Positions 33,422 through 43,394 of a DNA stretch of 64,000 bases are shown here, in pieces (the first letter of the stretch is position 1; the number at the start of each line of letters is the position of its first letter). The DNA comes from UBA1351 sp963677885 (GTDB lineage Bacteria > Bacillota > Clostridia > Lachnospirales > Vallitaleaceae), in contig OY782500.1 in the NCBI GenBank assembly GCA_963677885.1, positions 4,960,001 to 5,024,000 of the forward strand. Direction: 5' to 3'. A model generated the notes under the pieces. That model was given only the letters and a program-made list of their open reading frames with translations. It was not told the DNA's origin and did no database searches. The position numbers were made by a program, and so were the translations under genes.

Positions 33422-34894
33422 TTAGCCCAGTGAGCTTCTAAGGAAGGTTTCACCCATTAAATAAAGGTCTATGTCTTTAGCCAGTTTACGGCCGTCAGCG
33501 ATAGCATGAACAACAAGGGATTGACCACGGCGCATATCACCAGCGGCAAATACTTTCTCAACACTTGTCTGATAGGAAGTGTTGGTAGCTACGTTTCCGC
33601 GAGGGTCATAGGAGACACCAAGATCATCCAGCAAACCTGTATGCTCAGGATGAAGGAAGCCCATAGCAAAGAGTACTAAATCGGCTTCAATAATGAACTC
33701 TGAACCTTCAATCTCTTCCATATTTGGACGACCACCGCCCTCTGGTGTTACCCAGTTAAGCTTGACGCATTTTAAGCCCTTGACATTACCGTCTTCATCT
33801 CCGATAAATTCTTTGGTTCCAATAGAGAACATACGAATATCTTTATCAAGACTTGCCATAGCTTCCTTGTGTGAAGAGGAAGTCTTATATAGGCGAGGGA
33901 AGACTGGCCAAGGCTGTGAGTTGTCTCTTTCTTTTGGAGGCATAGGTAATAACTCTAATTGGGTTATATCTGTTGCTCCCTGGCGGAGAGAAGTACCGAT
34001 ACAGTCAGAACCGGTATCACCACCACCAATGACGACGACTTTTTTGCCGTCTGCAGTAATTGAAACGCTTGGATCAATGGTTTGACCTGCTTTACGTTTG
34101 TTGGACTGTGGAAGGAAGTCCATTGCAAAATGGATACCTTTAAGTTCACGTCCTGAAATAGTCAGGTCTCTAGGTTCGGTAGAACCACCTGTAAGACCGA
34201 TAACATCAAATTGATCCAGTAATTCACCGGCTTTGATATCCACGCCAACATTAACATTGGTTTTGAATACAACACCTTCATCAGCCATCTGGTCAACACG
34301 TCTCTGAATATAAGACTTTGGAAGTTTATAATCAGGAATACCGTAGCGCATAGCACCGCCAATAGCGTCGTTACGCTCGAAGAGGGTGACGTCATGGCCG
34401 ACTCTTGCCAATTGCTGAGCGGCAGCCATTCCGGCAGGTCCACTTCCCACAAGAGCAACTTTCTTGCCGGTTTTGATTGCTGGTGGTTGAGGTTTGATCC
34501 AACCTTCTTCCCAGCCCTTTTCTACGATTGCCAGTTCAATATCTTCAATGGCTACCGGATCATCTATTATGCCAAGAACACATCCGCCTTCACAAAGGGC
34601 AGGGCAGATTTTGCCGGTAAATTCAGGAAAGTTGTTGGTTGTATGTAATACTTCCAAGGCTTTTTTCCACTGATCGTTGTAAACCAGGTCGTTAAAATCA
34701 GGAATGATATTTGCTAATGGACAATTGCTTGAGCAAAAGGGGATACCGCAATCCATACATCTGGAAGCCTGCTTTTGAAGGCTTTCATCATTTTGTGGAA
34801 TATAAATATCTTCCCAATTGGTTACCCTTTGTTTGGCGTCTGTATAAGTGCCGTTTTGTCGTTCGAATTCTTTAAATCCTGTAGGTTTTCCCAT
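33422..34894 (-). CDS. gltD: glutamate synthase (NADPH) small subunit
   Basis: 490 residues. Passes electrons from NAD(P)H through FAD and Fe-S clusters to the large subunit. The N-terminal cysteine-rich part (QASRCMDCGIPFCSSNCPLANIIPDFNDL and ICPALCEGGCVLG) holds the [4Fe-4S] ligands. FAD and NADP motifs follow (VALVGSGPAGMAAAQQLARVG and VVVIGGGDTGSDCIG). It begins 11 bases after gltB, with which it forms the holoenzyme for ammonium assimilation with glutamine synthetase. Confidence 0.96.
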   Translation of the reverse strand: MGKPTGFKEFERQNGTYTDAKQRVTNWEDIYIPQNDESLQKQASRCMDCGIPFCSSNCPLANIIPDFNDLVYNDQWKKALEVLHTTNNFPEFTGKICPALCEGGCVLGIIDDPVAIEDIELAIVEKGWEEGWIKPQPPAIKTGKKVALVGSGPAGMAAAQQLARVGHDVTLFERNDAIGGAMRYGIPDYKLPKSYIQRRVDQMADEGVVFKTNVNVGVDIKAGELLDQFDVIGLTGGSTEPRDLTISGRELKGIHFAMDFLPQSNKRKAGQTIDPSVSITADGKKVVVIGGGDTGSDCIGTSLRQGATDITQLELLPMPPKERDNSQPWPVFPRLYKTSSSHKEAMASLDKDIRMFSIGTKEFIGDEDGNVKGLKCVKLNWVTPEGGGRPNMEEIEGSEFIIEADLVLFAMGFLHPEHTGLLDDLGVSYDPRGNVATNTSYQTSVEKVFAAGDMRRGQSLVVHAIADGRKLAKDIDLYLMGETFLRSSLG

Positions 34895-34905
34895 GATGAC
34901 ACCTC

Positions 34906-37900
34906 CTAGACCAAAGCAGCTTGGGCTGCTTGTTTTTTGAGTACTTCTTTGTAGGCAGGGGAGATGACCTTAACGAACTTTCCTACATAGTCATCAAAGT
35001 TTTCAAGGATGGTTTTTCCTTTTGGACTGCCTGTATATTCAACATGTTTCTCTATCATTGATTTGACTAAATTAATATCGGCTTCAGTCTCAAGATGTTC
35101 AGTAATGACGATTTGATAGTTACAGTGTTTTTCTTCAAAATCACCGTCTTCGTCAAGGACGAAGGCCTGACCGCCACTCATACCTGCACCGAAATTTCTG
35201 CCTGTCTTTCCTAGGACGATGGCAAGACCACCGGTCATATATTCACAACCGTGATCGCCGACACCTTCAACAACAGCTTTTGCACCTGAGTTACGTACTG
35301 CGAAACGTTCACCTGCAAGGCCGTTAATATAAACTTCACCATCAGTTGCTCCATAGAGCAACGTATTACCGACAATAATGTTATCTTCAGCAGGGTAAGT
35401 TGCATCAGCTGGCGGATAAACAATGAGTTTACCACCGGATAAACCTTTACCCATATAGTCGTTACAGTCGCCTTCCAACTCAAAAGTCATACCCTTAACA
35501 CCGAAGCAGCCAAAGCTCTGTCCGGCAGAACCGGTAAACTTGTAATGGATTGCATCTTCTTCAAGGTAAGCACCTTTGGTGGTTTTTGTAATTTCTCCTG
35601 CAAGCATAGTACCTACTGTGCGGTGGATGTTGCGGATTGGATATTCCTTGTAAACCTTCATACCGCCTTCGATAGCGTCTTTGGCATCAGCGATTAAAGT
35701 TCTGTCAAAGATATCTTCCAGTCCGTGATCTTGTTTCATGACACACTTAGGCTTGATTCTTGATGGTAATTCAGGCTTGTAAAGAATGTTCTCAAAGTCT
35801 ATACCTTGTGATTTCCAGTTAAGGATGTCGCGGTTTGGTTCGAGAAGATCAACACGGCCAATCATTTCATCAATAGTTCTGAAACCAAGTTGAGCCATAT
35901 ATTCACGTAATTCCTGTGCGATAAATTTAAAGAAGTTTACCACATGTTCAGGTTTACCGGTGAAGTGTTTACGAAGTTCAGGATCTTGAGTGGCAACACC
36001 AACAGGACAGGTGTTCTTTTGGCATTTACGCATCATGATACAACCGGATACGACCAGAGCTGCAGTCGCAAAACCATATTCCTCTGCACCCAGCAGGGTA
36101 GCAATGGCAACATCACGACCGGTTTTTAGTTGGCCGTCTGCCTGAACGACAATACGGCTTCTTAAGTCATTCATGAGAAGGGTTTGTTGGGTTTCAGCCA
36201 AACCAAGTTCCCATGGAAGACCTACATATTTAATCGAGCTGACAGGAGCAGCACCGGTACCACCGTCATGACCTGAAATCAAGACAACGTCGGCATGGGC
36301 TTTGGATACACCTGCAGCAACTGTACCAACACCAACTTCAGAAACAAGTTTTACGTTGATACGGGCATCTTCATTAACATTTTTAAGGTCATATATCAAC
36401 TGTGCCAAATCCTCAATAGAATAGATATCATGGTGAGGAGGTGGAGAAATCAGGTCAATACCAGGCGTTGAGTTACGAACCTTGGCAATGGCTTCCGATA
36501 CTTTGTGTCCTGGAAGGTGACCACCTTCTCCAGGCTTGGCGCCTTGAGCCATCTTGATCTGAAGTTCAGTGCAGTTAACCAAATATTCTGTGTTTACACC
36601 AAAACGTCCTGAAGCTACCTGTTTAATGGAAGAACGTTTCATATTGTCATAGAGACGGTCTTTAGACTCGCCGCCTTCACCGGAGTTGGATTTGGCTCCG
36701 ATAGAGTTCATAGCCTGAGCCAATGTTTCATGGGCCTCTTTGGAGAGGGAACCGAAACTCATTGCACCGGTTGCAAAGCGAGGTAAAATTGCTTCGATTG
36801 GTTCTACTTCCTCAAGAGGAATTGACTGGCGGTCTTTAAACTTAAGGAGTCCACGAATGGTGTTCAGCTTACTTGCCTGGTCATCAATAAGTTTGGAAAA
36901 CTCTTTAAACAAACCGTAGTCATTGGTACGGCATGAATGTTGCAACTTGGCTATAGTATCCGGATTGAAAAGGTGACTTTCGCTGCCGCGTCTCCACTGG
37001 TGCCAACCGCCTTCCAATAGGTTGGGATAGGGGTTTCTAAGTGGATTAAAGGCGCTTGCATGACGCATAGCCACTTCTTTGGCTATGATATCCAAGTCAA
37101 TACCTTCGACACGGGAAACAGTTCCGGCAAAATACTTATCTATAGTGTCTGTGTTAATACCAACAGCTTCAAAAATCTGCGCACCATGATAGGACTGAAG
37201 GGTACCGATACCCATTTTGGAGAAGATCTTCAAAAGACCTTTACCGATGGCTTTTACATAATTCTTGTGAGCTTCTTCAACTGTCAATTCGTCGTTATAT
37301 ACATAAAGATTGGTTTCGACCATTTTGGTTATGGAGTCAAAAGCCATATATGGGTTAATGGCGTCAACACCATAGCCAATAAGAAGGGCCATGTGCATAG
37401 TGTCTCTAGCATCACCAACTTCTGTTATGATATCAACCTTGGTTCTAAGCTTTTTGTCAATAAGATAGTGGTGAACACTTGATGCAGCCAATAACATTGG
37501 GATTGGAGCTGAATACTTATCTACACCACGATCTGAAAGAATAATCATGTTAAAGCCTTCTGCTATAGAATCTTCAACACGTCTGTTTAATCTTACCAAA
37601 GCTTTTTCCAGACCTTCACCTTCATCATATACATTGAAAAGAGTAGGGATTTTAATGGATCTAAAATCCTTGTGATCCAGGTGTACAATTTTCTCGAATG
37701 TCCCGTTATCTAAAATTGGTTGCTTCAGTTCGATGAAATTCAGGTCCTTATCAGCATCCAATTCACCAAGGAAAGAACCGCGGTCGCCTAGAATCTGAAT
37801 CAAGGACATGACCAGTCTCTCACGAATAGGGTCAATCGGTGGATTGGTAACCTGAGCAAATAATTGCTTGAAGTAGCTGTAAAGAATCTGTGGTTGCTCA

Positions 37901-39429
37901 GATAAGACAGCCAATGAGGCATCGTTACCCATGGAACCAATAGCTTCCTTACCGTCAACGGCCATTGGAGCAATCATTTTCTTCAGTTCTTCTTCAGTAA
38001 AGCCAAATACTTTCTGGTATTGCAAGAGACGCTGGTCTCCAAGAGGAATGATCTCATGAGGCACTTCCAGATCGTCAAGATTCACCTTGTTGCGGTCAAC
38101 CCATTCTTTATATGGTTTTGCAGTTGATAAGGCATTCTTTATCTCGTCATCAGAGATTATTCGACCTTCAACTGTATCAATCAGGAACATTTTGCCAGGC
38201 TGTAGACGTCCACGTAGACGTACTGAGTCTGTATCAAAAGGCAGTACACCTGTTTCAGAAGCCATGACAACAATATCATCTTCTGTTACCAAGTATCTTG
38301 CAGGACGAAGACCGTTACGGTCAAGGGTAGCGCCGATTTGGATACCGTCAGTAAATGCTACGGCAGCAGGGCCGTCCCATGGCTCCATTAAACCGGCGTG
38401 GTATTCATAAAAGCCTTTTTTCTCATCAGACATGTCTTCGTGCTCCTGCCAAGCCTCTGGGATTAGCATGGACACAGCATGTGCCAAAGATTTACCACTG
38501 GCAAGCAAGAGTTCCAGTGCATTATCAAGGTTGGCTGAATCGGAGTTGTTTGCTTCAATAATAGGGTAGATCTTTTTAAGTTCGTCGCCGAATACATCTG
38601 AGTGAATAACGCCTTCACGGGCATTCATCCAGTTGACGTTTCCGCGTAGGGTGTTAATCTCGCCATTATGGGCCAAGTAGCGGAAAGGTTGAGCTCTGTC
38701 CCATGATGGAAATGTATTGGTTGAATAACGCTGGTGCACCAGTGCAATAGCACTGACCATATCCGGGTCGTTAAGGTCAGGGAAGAATTGTGGAATCTGG
38801 AATGCCAACAATTGACCCTTATAAACCATAGTTCTTGAGGACATACTACATACGTAGAATGCTTCGGTATATTTATGATTTGCATCGCGAACAGCCAATT
38901 CGATTTGCTTACGAACTATATATAACTTTCTTTCAAAGTCTTCTGCTGTCAAATCGCCCTTTTTGACAAACAGCTGGTGAACCATTGGACGGGTACCACT
39001 TGCAGTAAGACCACACGCCTCGGTATTCTGGGGTACGTTTCTCCAGCCAATAAGTTCCAAACCTTCTTTTTCAAGAACACGTTCACAGATACCTTCACAA
39101 AAATATCTGGCATTTGGTTCTTGAGGAAGGAAAATCATACCAACACCATACTCGCCTTCAGCTGGTAGGCTATAACCAAGTTCTTCAGCTTTCTTGGAAA
39201 GGAATACATGTGGTATTTGGATGAGGATACCAGCACCGTCACCTGTATTGGGATCAGCGCCAACGGCACCTCTATGATGTAGGTTAGCCAGAATCTGGAT
39301 ACCCTGTTGCACGATGTCGTGAGATTTATCACCCTTCATGTGAGCAATGAATCCGACACCACAATTGTCTTTCTCCAGTGAAGGATCATATAGACCCTGT
39401 TTTGGAGGTAAGCCATAAGAATTCTTCAT
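34906..39429 (-). CDS. gltB: glutamate synthase (NADPH) large subunit
   Basis: 1507 residues, the usual length. Makes two glutamates from glutamine and 2-oxoglutarate. A propeptide of 22 residues precedes the likely N-terminal nucleophile Cys23 (DNCGVGFIAHM) of the Ntn glutaminase domain. Next come the central domain and the FMN/Fe-S synthase domain (GGTGAAPVSSIKYVGLPWELGL, with CMMRKCQKNTCPVGVATQ for the 3Fe-4S cluster) and the beta-helix C-terminus. GGAGG precedes the ATG. The promoter at 39557-39585 has a palindromic operator (see separate entry). Confidence 0.97.
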   Translation of the reverse strand: MKNSYGLPPKQGLYDPSLEKDNCGVGFIAHMKGDKSHDIVQQGIQILANLHHRGAVGADPNTGDGAGILIQIPHVFLSKKAEELGYSLPAEGEYGVGMIFLPQEPNARYFCEGICERVLEKEGLELIGWRNVPQNTEACGLTASGTRPMVHQLFVKKGDLTAEDFERKLYIVRKQIELAVRDANHKYTEAFYVCSMSSRTMVYKGQLLAFQIPQFFPDLNDPDMVSAIALVHQRYSTNTFPSWDRAQPFRYLAHNGEINTLRGNVNWMNAREGVIHSDVFGDELKKIYPIIEANNSDSANLDNALELLLASGKSLAHAVSMLIPEAWQEHEDMSDEKKGFYEYHAGLMEPWDGPAAVAFTDGIQIGATLDRNGLRPARYLVTEDDIVVMASETGVLPFDTDSVRLRGRLQPGKMFLIDTVEGRIISDDEIKNALSTAKPYKEWVDRNKVNLDDLEVPHEIIPLGDQRLLQYQKVFGFTEEELKKMIAPMAVDGKEAIGSMGNDASLAVLSEQPQILYSYFKQLFAQVTNPPIDPIRERLVMSLIQILGDRGSFLGELDADKDLNFIELKQPILDNGTFEKIVHLDHKDFRSIKIPTLFNVYDEGEGLEKALVRLNRRVEDSIAEGFNMIILSDRGVDKYSAPIPMLLAASSVHHYLIDKKLRTKVDIITEVGDARDTMHMALLIGYGVDAINPYMAFDSITKMVETNLYVYNDELTVEEAHKNYVKAIGKGLLKIFSKMGIGTLQSYHGAQIFEAVGINTDTIDKYFAGTVSRVEGIDLDIIAKEVAMRHASAFNPLRNPYPNLLEGGWHQWRRGSESHLFNPDTIAKLQHSCRTNDYGLFKEFSKLIDDQASKLNTIRGLLKFKDRQSIPLEEVEPIEAILPRFATGAMSFGSLSKEAHETLAQAMNSIGAKSNSGEGGESKDRLYDNMKRSSIKQVASGRFGVNTEYLVNCTELQIKMAQGAKPGEGGHLPGHKVSEAIAKVRNSTPGIDLISPPPHHDIYSIEDLAQLIYDLKNVNEDARINVKLVSEVGVGTVAAGVSKAHADVVLISGHDGGTGAAPVSSIKYVGLPWELGLAETQQTLLMNDLRSRIVVQADGQLKTGRDVAIATLLGAEEYGFATAALVVSGCIMMRKCQKNTCPVGVATQDPELRKHFTGKPEHVVNFFKFIAQELREYMAQLGFRTIDEMIGRVDLLEPNRDILNWKSQGIDFENILYKPELPSRIKPKCVMKQDHGLEDIFDRTLIADAKDAIEGGMKVYKEYPIRNIHRTVGTMLAGEITKTTKGAYLEEDAIHYKFTGSAGQSFGCFGVKGMTFELEGDCNDYMGKGLSGGKLIVYPPADATYPAEDNIIVGNTLLYGATDGEVYINGLAGERFAVRNSGAKAVVEGVGDHGCEYMTGGLAIVLGKTGRNFGAGMSGGQAFVLDEDGDFEEKHCNYQIVITEHLETEADINLVKSMIEKHVEYTGSPKGKTILENFDDYVGKFVKVISPAYKEVLKKQAAQAALV

Positions 39430-39556
39430 CAGTAATGCCTCCTTACATAATTACGTTTATCTGCTGCAACCTTAACTGTCTTATAAAGTTGCTAATCACC
39501 GCTTTAAATTCATAAAGCGGATAAATTGGCTGTATTCGTATATTTACAGTAAACCA

Positions 39557-39585
39557 ATTATATCATAACCCTAAGTTATGTTCAA
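39557..39585 (-). promoter_or_regulatory. gltB promoter with a palindrome filling the spacer
   Basis: On the minus strand TTGAAC (39585-39580), exactly 17 bp, TATAAT (39562-39557). The 15-bp palindrome ATAACCCTAAGTTAT (39565-39579) sits inside the spacer, a position typical of repressor or MerR-like operators. Confidence 0.75.
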
Positions 39586-39655
39586 CCAAAAAATGAAAGT
39601 AAAAAGATAAGTTCTTGCAGAATTCCGTCTTGCGTATATGGGAGGTCTTTTAGGG

Positions 39656-39670
39656 ATAACCATAGGTTAT
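39656..39670 (-). promoter_or_regulatory. second copy of the gltB palindrome
   Basis: ATAACCATAGGTTAT, 91 bp upstream of the promoter copy (centre to centre), with the same ATAACC-GTTAT arms. The remainder of the 443-bp gap (39430-39872) shows no gene, only this regulatory region and the terminator-like hairpin of the next gene. Confidence 0.6.
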
Positions 39671-39790
39671 ATTGGGTCTAAAAGCTTGTAATACCTGGTT
39701 TTGTGGATAAAAAAGTCAAAGTAGTACTTTTTAGAACTACTCAACTTGTTTTAAGGGTATAACTGACATGATGTTACAACAAAATGAAAG

Positions 39791-39814
39791 ACGACTTGCA
39801 AAAATGCAAGTCGT
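39791..39814 (-). terminator. hairpin after the YihY/BrkB gene
   Basis: ACGACTTGCA/TGCAAGTCGT with an A4 loop; the T-tract on the minus strand is weak (CTTTCATTTT). Confidence 0.6.
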
Positions 39815-39872
39815 TTGTCTTATATAACCCAGTCATTAGTCGGATATTCAATTATTTATTGAGGAGATTTAT

Positions 39873-40715
39873 CTAGTTTACAGGCTTATTTGGGTTGAAT
39901 TCCCCAATGACCGCATTAATTTCTCCGCCTAAAACAATGATGATAGAACAGACATACATCCATAACATAACGATGACAATATCTGCCAAGCTGCCATATA
40001 TATAGGAAAGAGATGCGGATAAATTAGCATATATCGAGAAAAAGGCGGAGGTGGCAATCCATCCGATTGTGGCTAGAATTGTACCGGGTAAGGTAGAGAT
40101 AAAGCGATTCCCCTTGGTCGGTACAACGTTATAAATACCGCTAAAAAATAAAATGGATATGAGTATAGTTGTTAAATAGCGTAAAAGGTCAATGATTAGT
40201 TCCAAATCAAAGGGTACTTCAATATATGACATGATAAGGAGATATATACGGTTTCCGAAGAGAATAAGTGCTCCGGTTAGCATAACAACAACTATAAAAG
40301 CAATAGTATAGGCAAGAGCTAAAAAACGCATCCATATGAAGTTATGCTTTTCGCGATAACCATAGGCTCTTCGTAAACTTTGGATAATAGCATTAATAGC
40401 TCTGGAGGCTGACCATAAGGCGATGACAGTAGCAAATGGCAATATGGTTCCGGAAGTATTGATTACAGCATCACTATAAAGATATGTCACAAAATTTATG
40501 ACTATATCCGGGAAGAGCTCAGTGAGCTCAGAAAAAAGACTGGTATTGGTAAAGTTGGACAGGCGAAAAATTTCAAGAAAAACAATGATGAAGGGGAAGA
40601 TTGACAACAAGGTATAAAAGGTCAGCTTGGTTGCCATAGCACTGACCTGATCAGCGGTATAACGGCGCTGTACTTCTTTGAGTTTTATCTTAAAATTCGT
40701 AAGTTTTGCATTCAT
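39873..40715 (-). CDS. YihY/BrkB family membrane protein
   Basis: 280 residues with about six transmembrane helices. Typical YihY features are the N-terminal DQVSAMATKLTFYTLLSIFPFIIVFL, the middle GTILPFATVIALWSASRAINAIIQSLRRAYG and the C-terminal GSLADIVIVMLWMYVCSIIIVLGGEINAVIGE. Once called ribonuclease BN, the family is now regarded as a membrane protein of uncertain transport function. Monocistronic, with an extended -10 (TATGGTATAAT) at about 40757. Confidence 0.9.
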   Translation of the reverse strand: MNAKLTNFKIKLKEVQRRYTADQVSAMATKLTFYTLLSIFPFIIVFLEIFRLSNFTNTSLFSELTELFPDIVINFVTYLYSDAVINTSGTILPFATVIALWSASRAINAIIQSLRRAYGYREKHNFIWMRFLALAYTIAFIVVVMLTGALILFGNRIYLLIMSYIEVPFDLELIIDLLRYLTTILISILFFSGIYNVVPTKGNRFISTLPGTILATIGWIATSAFFSIYANLSASLSYIYGSLADIVIVMLWMYVCSIIIVLGGEINAVIGEFNPNKPVN

Positions 40716-40865
40716 AGGACATCACCTTTATCAATGGATATGTATAGATTTATTATACCATATTCGGAAGATAGATGAAATTAGCTAAGCATTCCATAAT
40801 TTTTGTGTAACATTCAAGAGTTTTCGTATATAATGAAGTATGTGTGTAATTGGAAAGGGGTAAAT

Positions 40866-43394
40866 ATGGAAATTATATTGGTTATGACAATTATTGGACT
40901 AATTGTTGGTTTGATAAGATTAAATAATAAAATTGAAAATAACCTTTTGGAAATAAAAAAATTAAACAAGATAGTTCATGAATTGGAGTATGATAAAAAA
41001 ACGAAGGTTCTATATGAAGCGAGTGAAAAGACAGATGATGAAGGAGTAGGTCTTAATCTAAAAGGTATGGAGCTGGATGATGAGCCTGGTAAAAGGTATG
41101 GGATCAGTCAGCCTAAGGTTTATCGGCGATTGGATAATGGGAAATCCTTATCTATTAAGCCACATAGTGATTTAGAGGTTAAACCTGCAACCGTTCAAAC
41201 AAGAGCAGAAGCAAAAAGTGGTTTTTTGAATAATCTTGGTCAGCGTATGAAAGAAAAAGAAGTTTTTTCAATTGAGTCCCTAATATCTAAACTTGGAATT
41301 TTACTTCTACTGATCGGAGTTGGTTATATATATAAGCTGGCCTATGATAATGGCTTTATTAAACCATGGATGGCAATATTTACAGGTTATATAATAGGTG
41401 ACGGAGTTCTTTATTTTGGATATAGGGTCATGGCAAAAGAGAGAGTGATCTTATCCCAGGTTTTGTTTGGCGGTGGTGTGGCAGTTTTTTATATAGCCAC
41501 TTTTGCAGCCTTTAACACCTATCACCTTATTGGTAATTTTCTTGCGATTGTTGGTCTGGCAAGTGCTACATTTATGGCTTTCTTCATTGCCCTGTATTAT
41601 GATCAGATCAGTATCGGATTAATCGGACTACTGGGAGGTCTCTTGATTCCTTTTCTTGTCGGTATTGATTACTTCGGTATTTACGGTATGGGTCTATACT
41701 TGATTTTTATTTCCCTTGGTGGTTCGCTTATATATTTCTTTAAGAAGTGGAAAATCCTACAAAGTGCTGATATGGTGGGTGTCTACTTTGTCTTGTTTCT
41801 GATTGGTGTAAATGGAAACTTTAGTCAGAGGGAGTCATTGGAGTATGCTTTGTTGATTATGGTCGTCTATATGATTTTCTTCGGTGTTGAATATATTCAG
41901 CATATGTTCCACAGCAAACATTCGGACCTTGGACTTCTATACACCCTCCTTGTTTTATCCTTACTTCCCATCTTGTCTTTAATTTTAGTTTGGCAAAACA
42001 GTGATTTTTCTGATGGAATCTGGACTCTCATATTCATAGTCTTAACGGCAAAAATCTTTATATTGGATTATATAGTGTTTAAAAGGAAGGGTGTAAGTCT
42101 GGTAGGAAATCTTTTGCTGGGATTTGTAGGCTTATATGGTTTGCTTTCTCTGGTTGTGTATTTTGGTGGTCAGATCAGGGTCCTTATGGTTCTTTTAATG
42201 GCCTTAATATTTACAGGCCTTGGGCGAAAGCTGACAAACACGATTACAGGGTATATCGGGAGTGTTATATGGGGGATTGGTTTTATAGGAGCCCTGGTGG
42301 AAAGTTTTGAATCCATTAATTATGATCATGTTCTTCGAATTGTAGATATTGCTGTCTTCATACTTATCTACCTGGTGATGATGGTGATTGGCTATCTTCA
42401 TAAAGGTCCTTTGAAAATATGGTTAGGCAACTTTTCAAGTCTTATATATCTGACCCTTACGGTTCTTTTGCTGGTCGATTATTATATGGATTATCAATAT
42501 GAACTGGAGGGTGCAGTTATAGCTATGATGATTTTGGTCATCTACCAGGTTTTCACTCTCAAGAAATTAAAGATGTCCTATGAACCTGTCATGGTGACAT
42601 ATTCTTTATTGCCTTTGGTCTATGTTGTATATATAGGTTTTCAAGCTCTACTTGATCATAAGGTGGACTGGTATGAAGCAGGACTTGTTATGATCTATGG
42701 CATCTTGATGTATCTAATGGGTAAGTTGCTGGTTGAGAGATATAAGCTGTTTAAGTTCTTAAGGTTAGTGTCATACAGTGTCCTTGGTGTGGTAACCTTA
42801 ATTCTTCTGTCGGTAGCCTTAAATTTCTTTGGTGTAGGGCTTATTGTCTTTGGATTAAGCGGATATGGTATGAGTCGCATGGAACATGATGGACTGGTTG
42901 GCCGGCTCTATACACTTGGTTTAAAGGTAGGATTCATTGGATTAACAGCCATTTACAGCATCGGCTTGTATGAAGATGCCCAGAACATAGTCATTCGCTT
43001 TATGGTGTATATGATTATTTTGCTTATGGCCTATGTAGACCTTCGCCTCATTTTCAATGATTCAAGAGTATGGTCCATCCTGCATATGGTTTTATTCAGC
43101 GCATATATTCTTGGTTTGTTCGCTGACAGTTCAGGTAGCCTTTCAACCCTTATACTGGGTGCTTACGGTATTGGAAACCTTTTCTATGGAGCCTTGAAGG
43201 GGGAAAAGTCCCAGACCTATATCTCCCTGGTTTATATTCTCCTTGTAGCTGTGAAATTTGTGGTTATCGATATTTCCTCCGTCAATAATCTGTGGAAAAT
43301 CATAACCTCAATGGCTTTAGGTGTCGGTTTACTTATCTTGTCTTATGTGATACAACCGATTTTAAAGAGGAGCGACCATGATAAGCAAGTATAG
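40866..43394 (+). CDS. DUF2339 multi-spanning membrane protein
   Basis: 842 residues. One N-terminal helix and a charged coiled-coil linker (about 1-130) are followed by more than twenty hydrophobic segments (LISKLGILLLLIGVGYIYKLAYDNG marks the DUF2339 core start). The family has no known activity; giant polytopic members occur widely in bacteria. ATG 40866 follows AAAGGGG; the frame also contains an earlier ATG at 40803 without a binding site. It overlaps the next gene by 17 bases, so the two are made together. Confidence 0.82.
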   Translation: MEIILVMTIIGLIVGLIRLNNKIENNLLEIKKLNKIVHELEYDKKTKVLYEASEKTDDEGVGLNLKGMELDDEPGKRYGISQPKVYRRLDNGKSLSIKPHSDLEVKPATVQTRAEAKSGFLNNLGQRMKEKEVFSIESLISKLGILLLLIGVGYIYKLAYDNGFIKPWMAIFTGYIIGDGVLYFGYRVMAKERVILSQVLFGGGVAVFYIATFAAFNTYHLIGNFLAIVGLASATFMAFFIALYYDQISIGLIGLLGGLLIPFLVGIDYFGIYGMGLYLIFISLGGSLIYFFKKWKILQSADMVGVYFVLFLIGVNGNFSQRESLEYALLIMVVYMIFFGVEYIQHMFHSKHSDLGLLYTLLVLSLLPILSLILVWQNSDFSDGIWTLIFIVLTAKIFILDYIVFKRKGVSLVGNLLLGFVGLYGLLSLVVYFGGQIRVLMVLLMALIFTGLGRKLTNTITGYIGSVIWGIGFIGALVESFESINYDHVLRIVDIAVFILIYLVMMVIGYLHKGPLKIWLGNFSSLIYLTLTVLLLVDYYMDYQYELEGAVIAMMILVIYQVFTLKKLKMSYEPVMVTYSLLPLVYVVYIGFQALLDHKVDWYEAGLVMIYGILMYLMGKLLVERYKLFKFLRLVSYSVLGVVTLILLSVALNFFGVGLIVFGLSGYGMSRMEHDGLVGRLYTLGLKVGFIGLTAIYSIGLYEDAQNIVIRFMVYMIILLMAYVDLRLIFNDSRVWSILHMVLFSAYILGLFADSSGSLSTLILGAYGIGNLFYGALKGEKSQTYISLVYILLVAVKFVVIDISSVNNLWKIITSMALGVGLLILSYVIQPILKRSDHDKQV

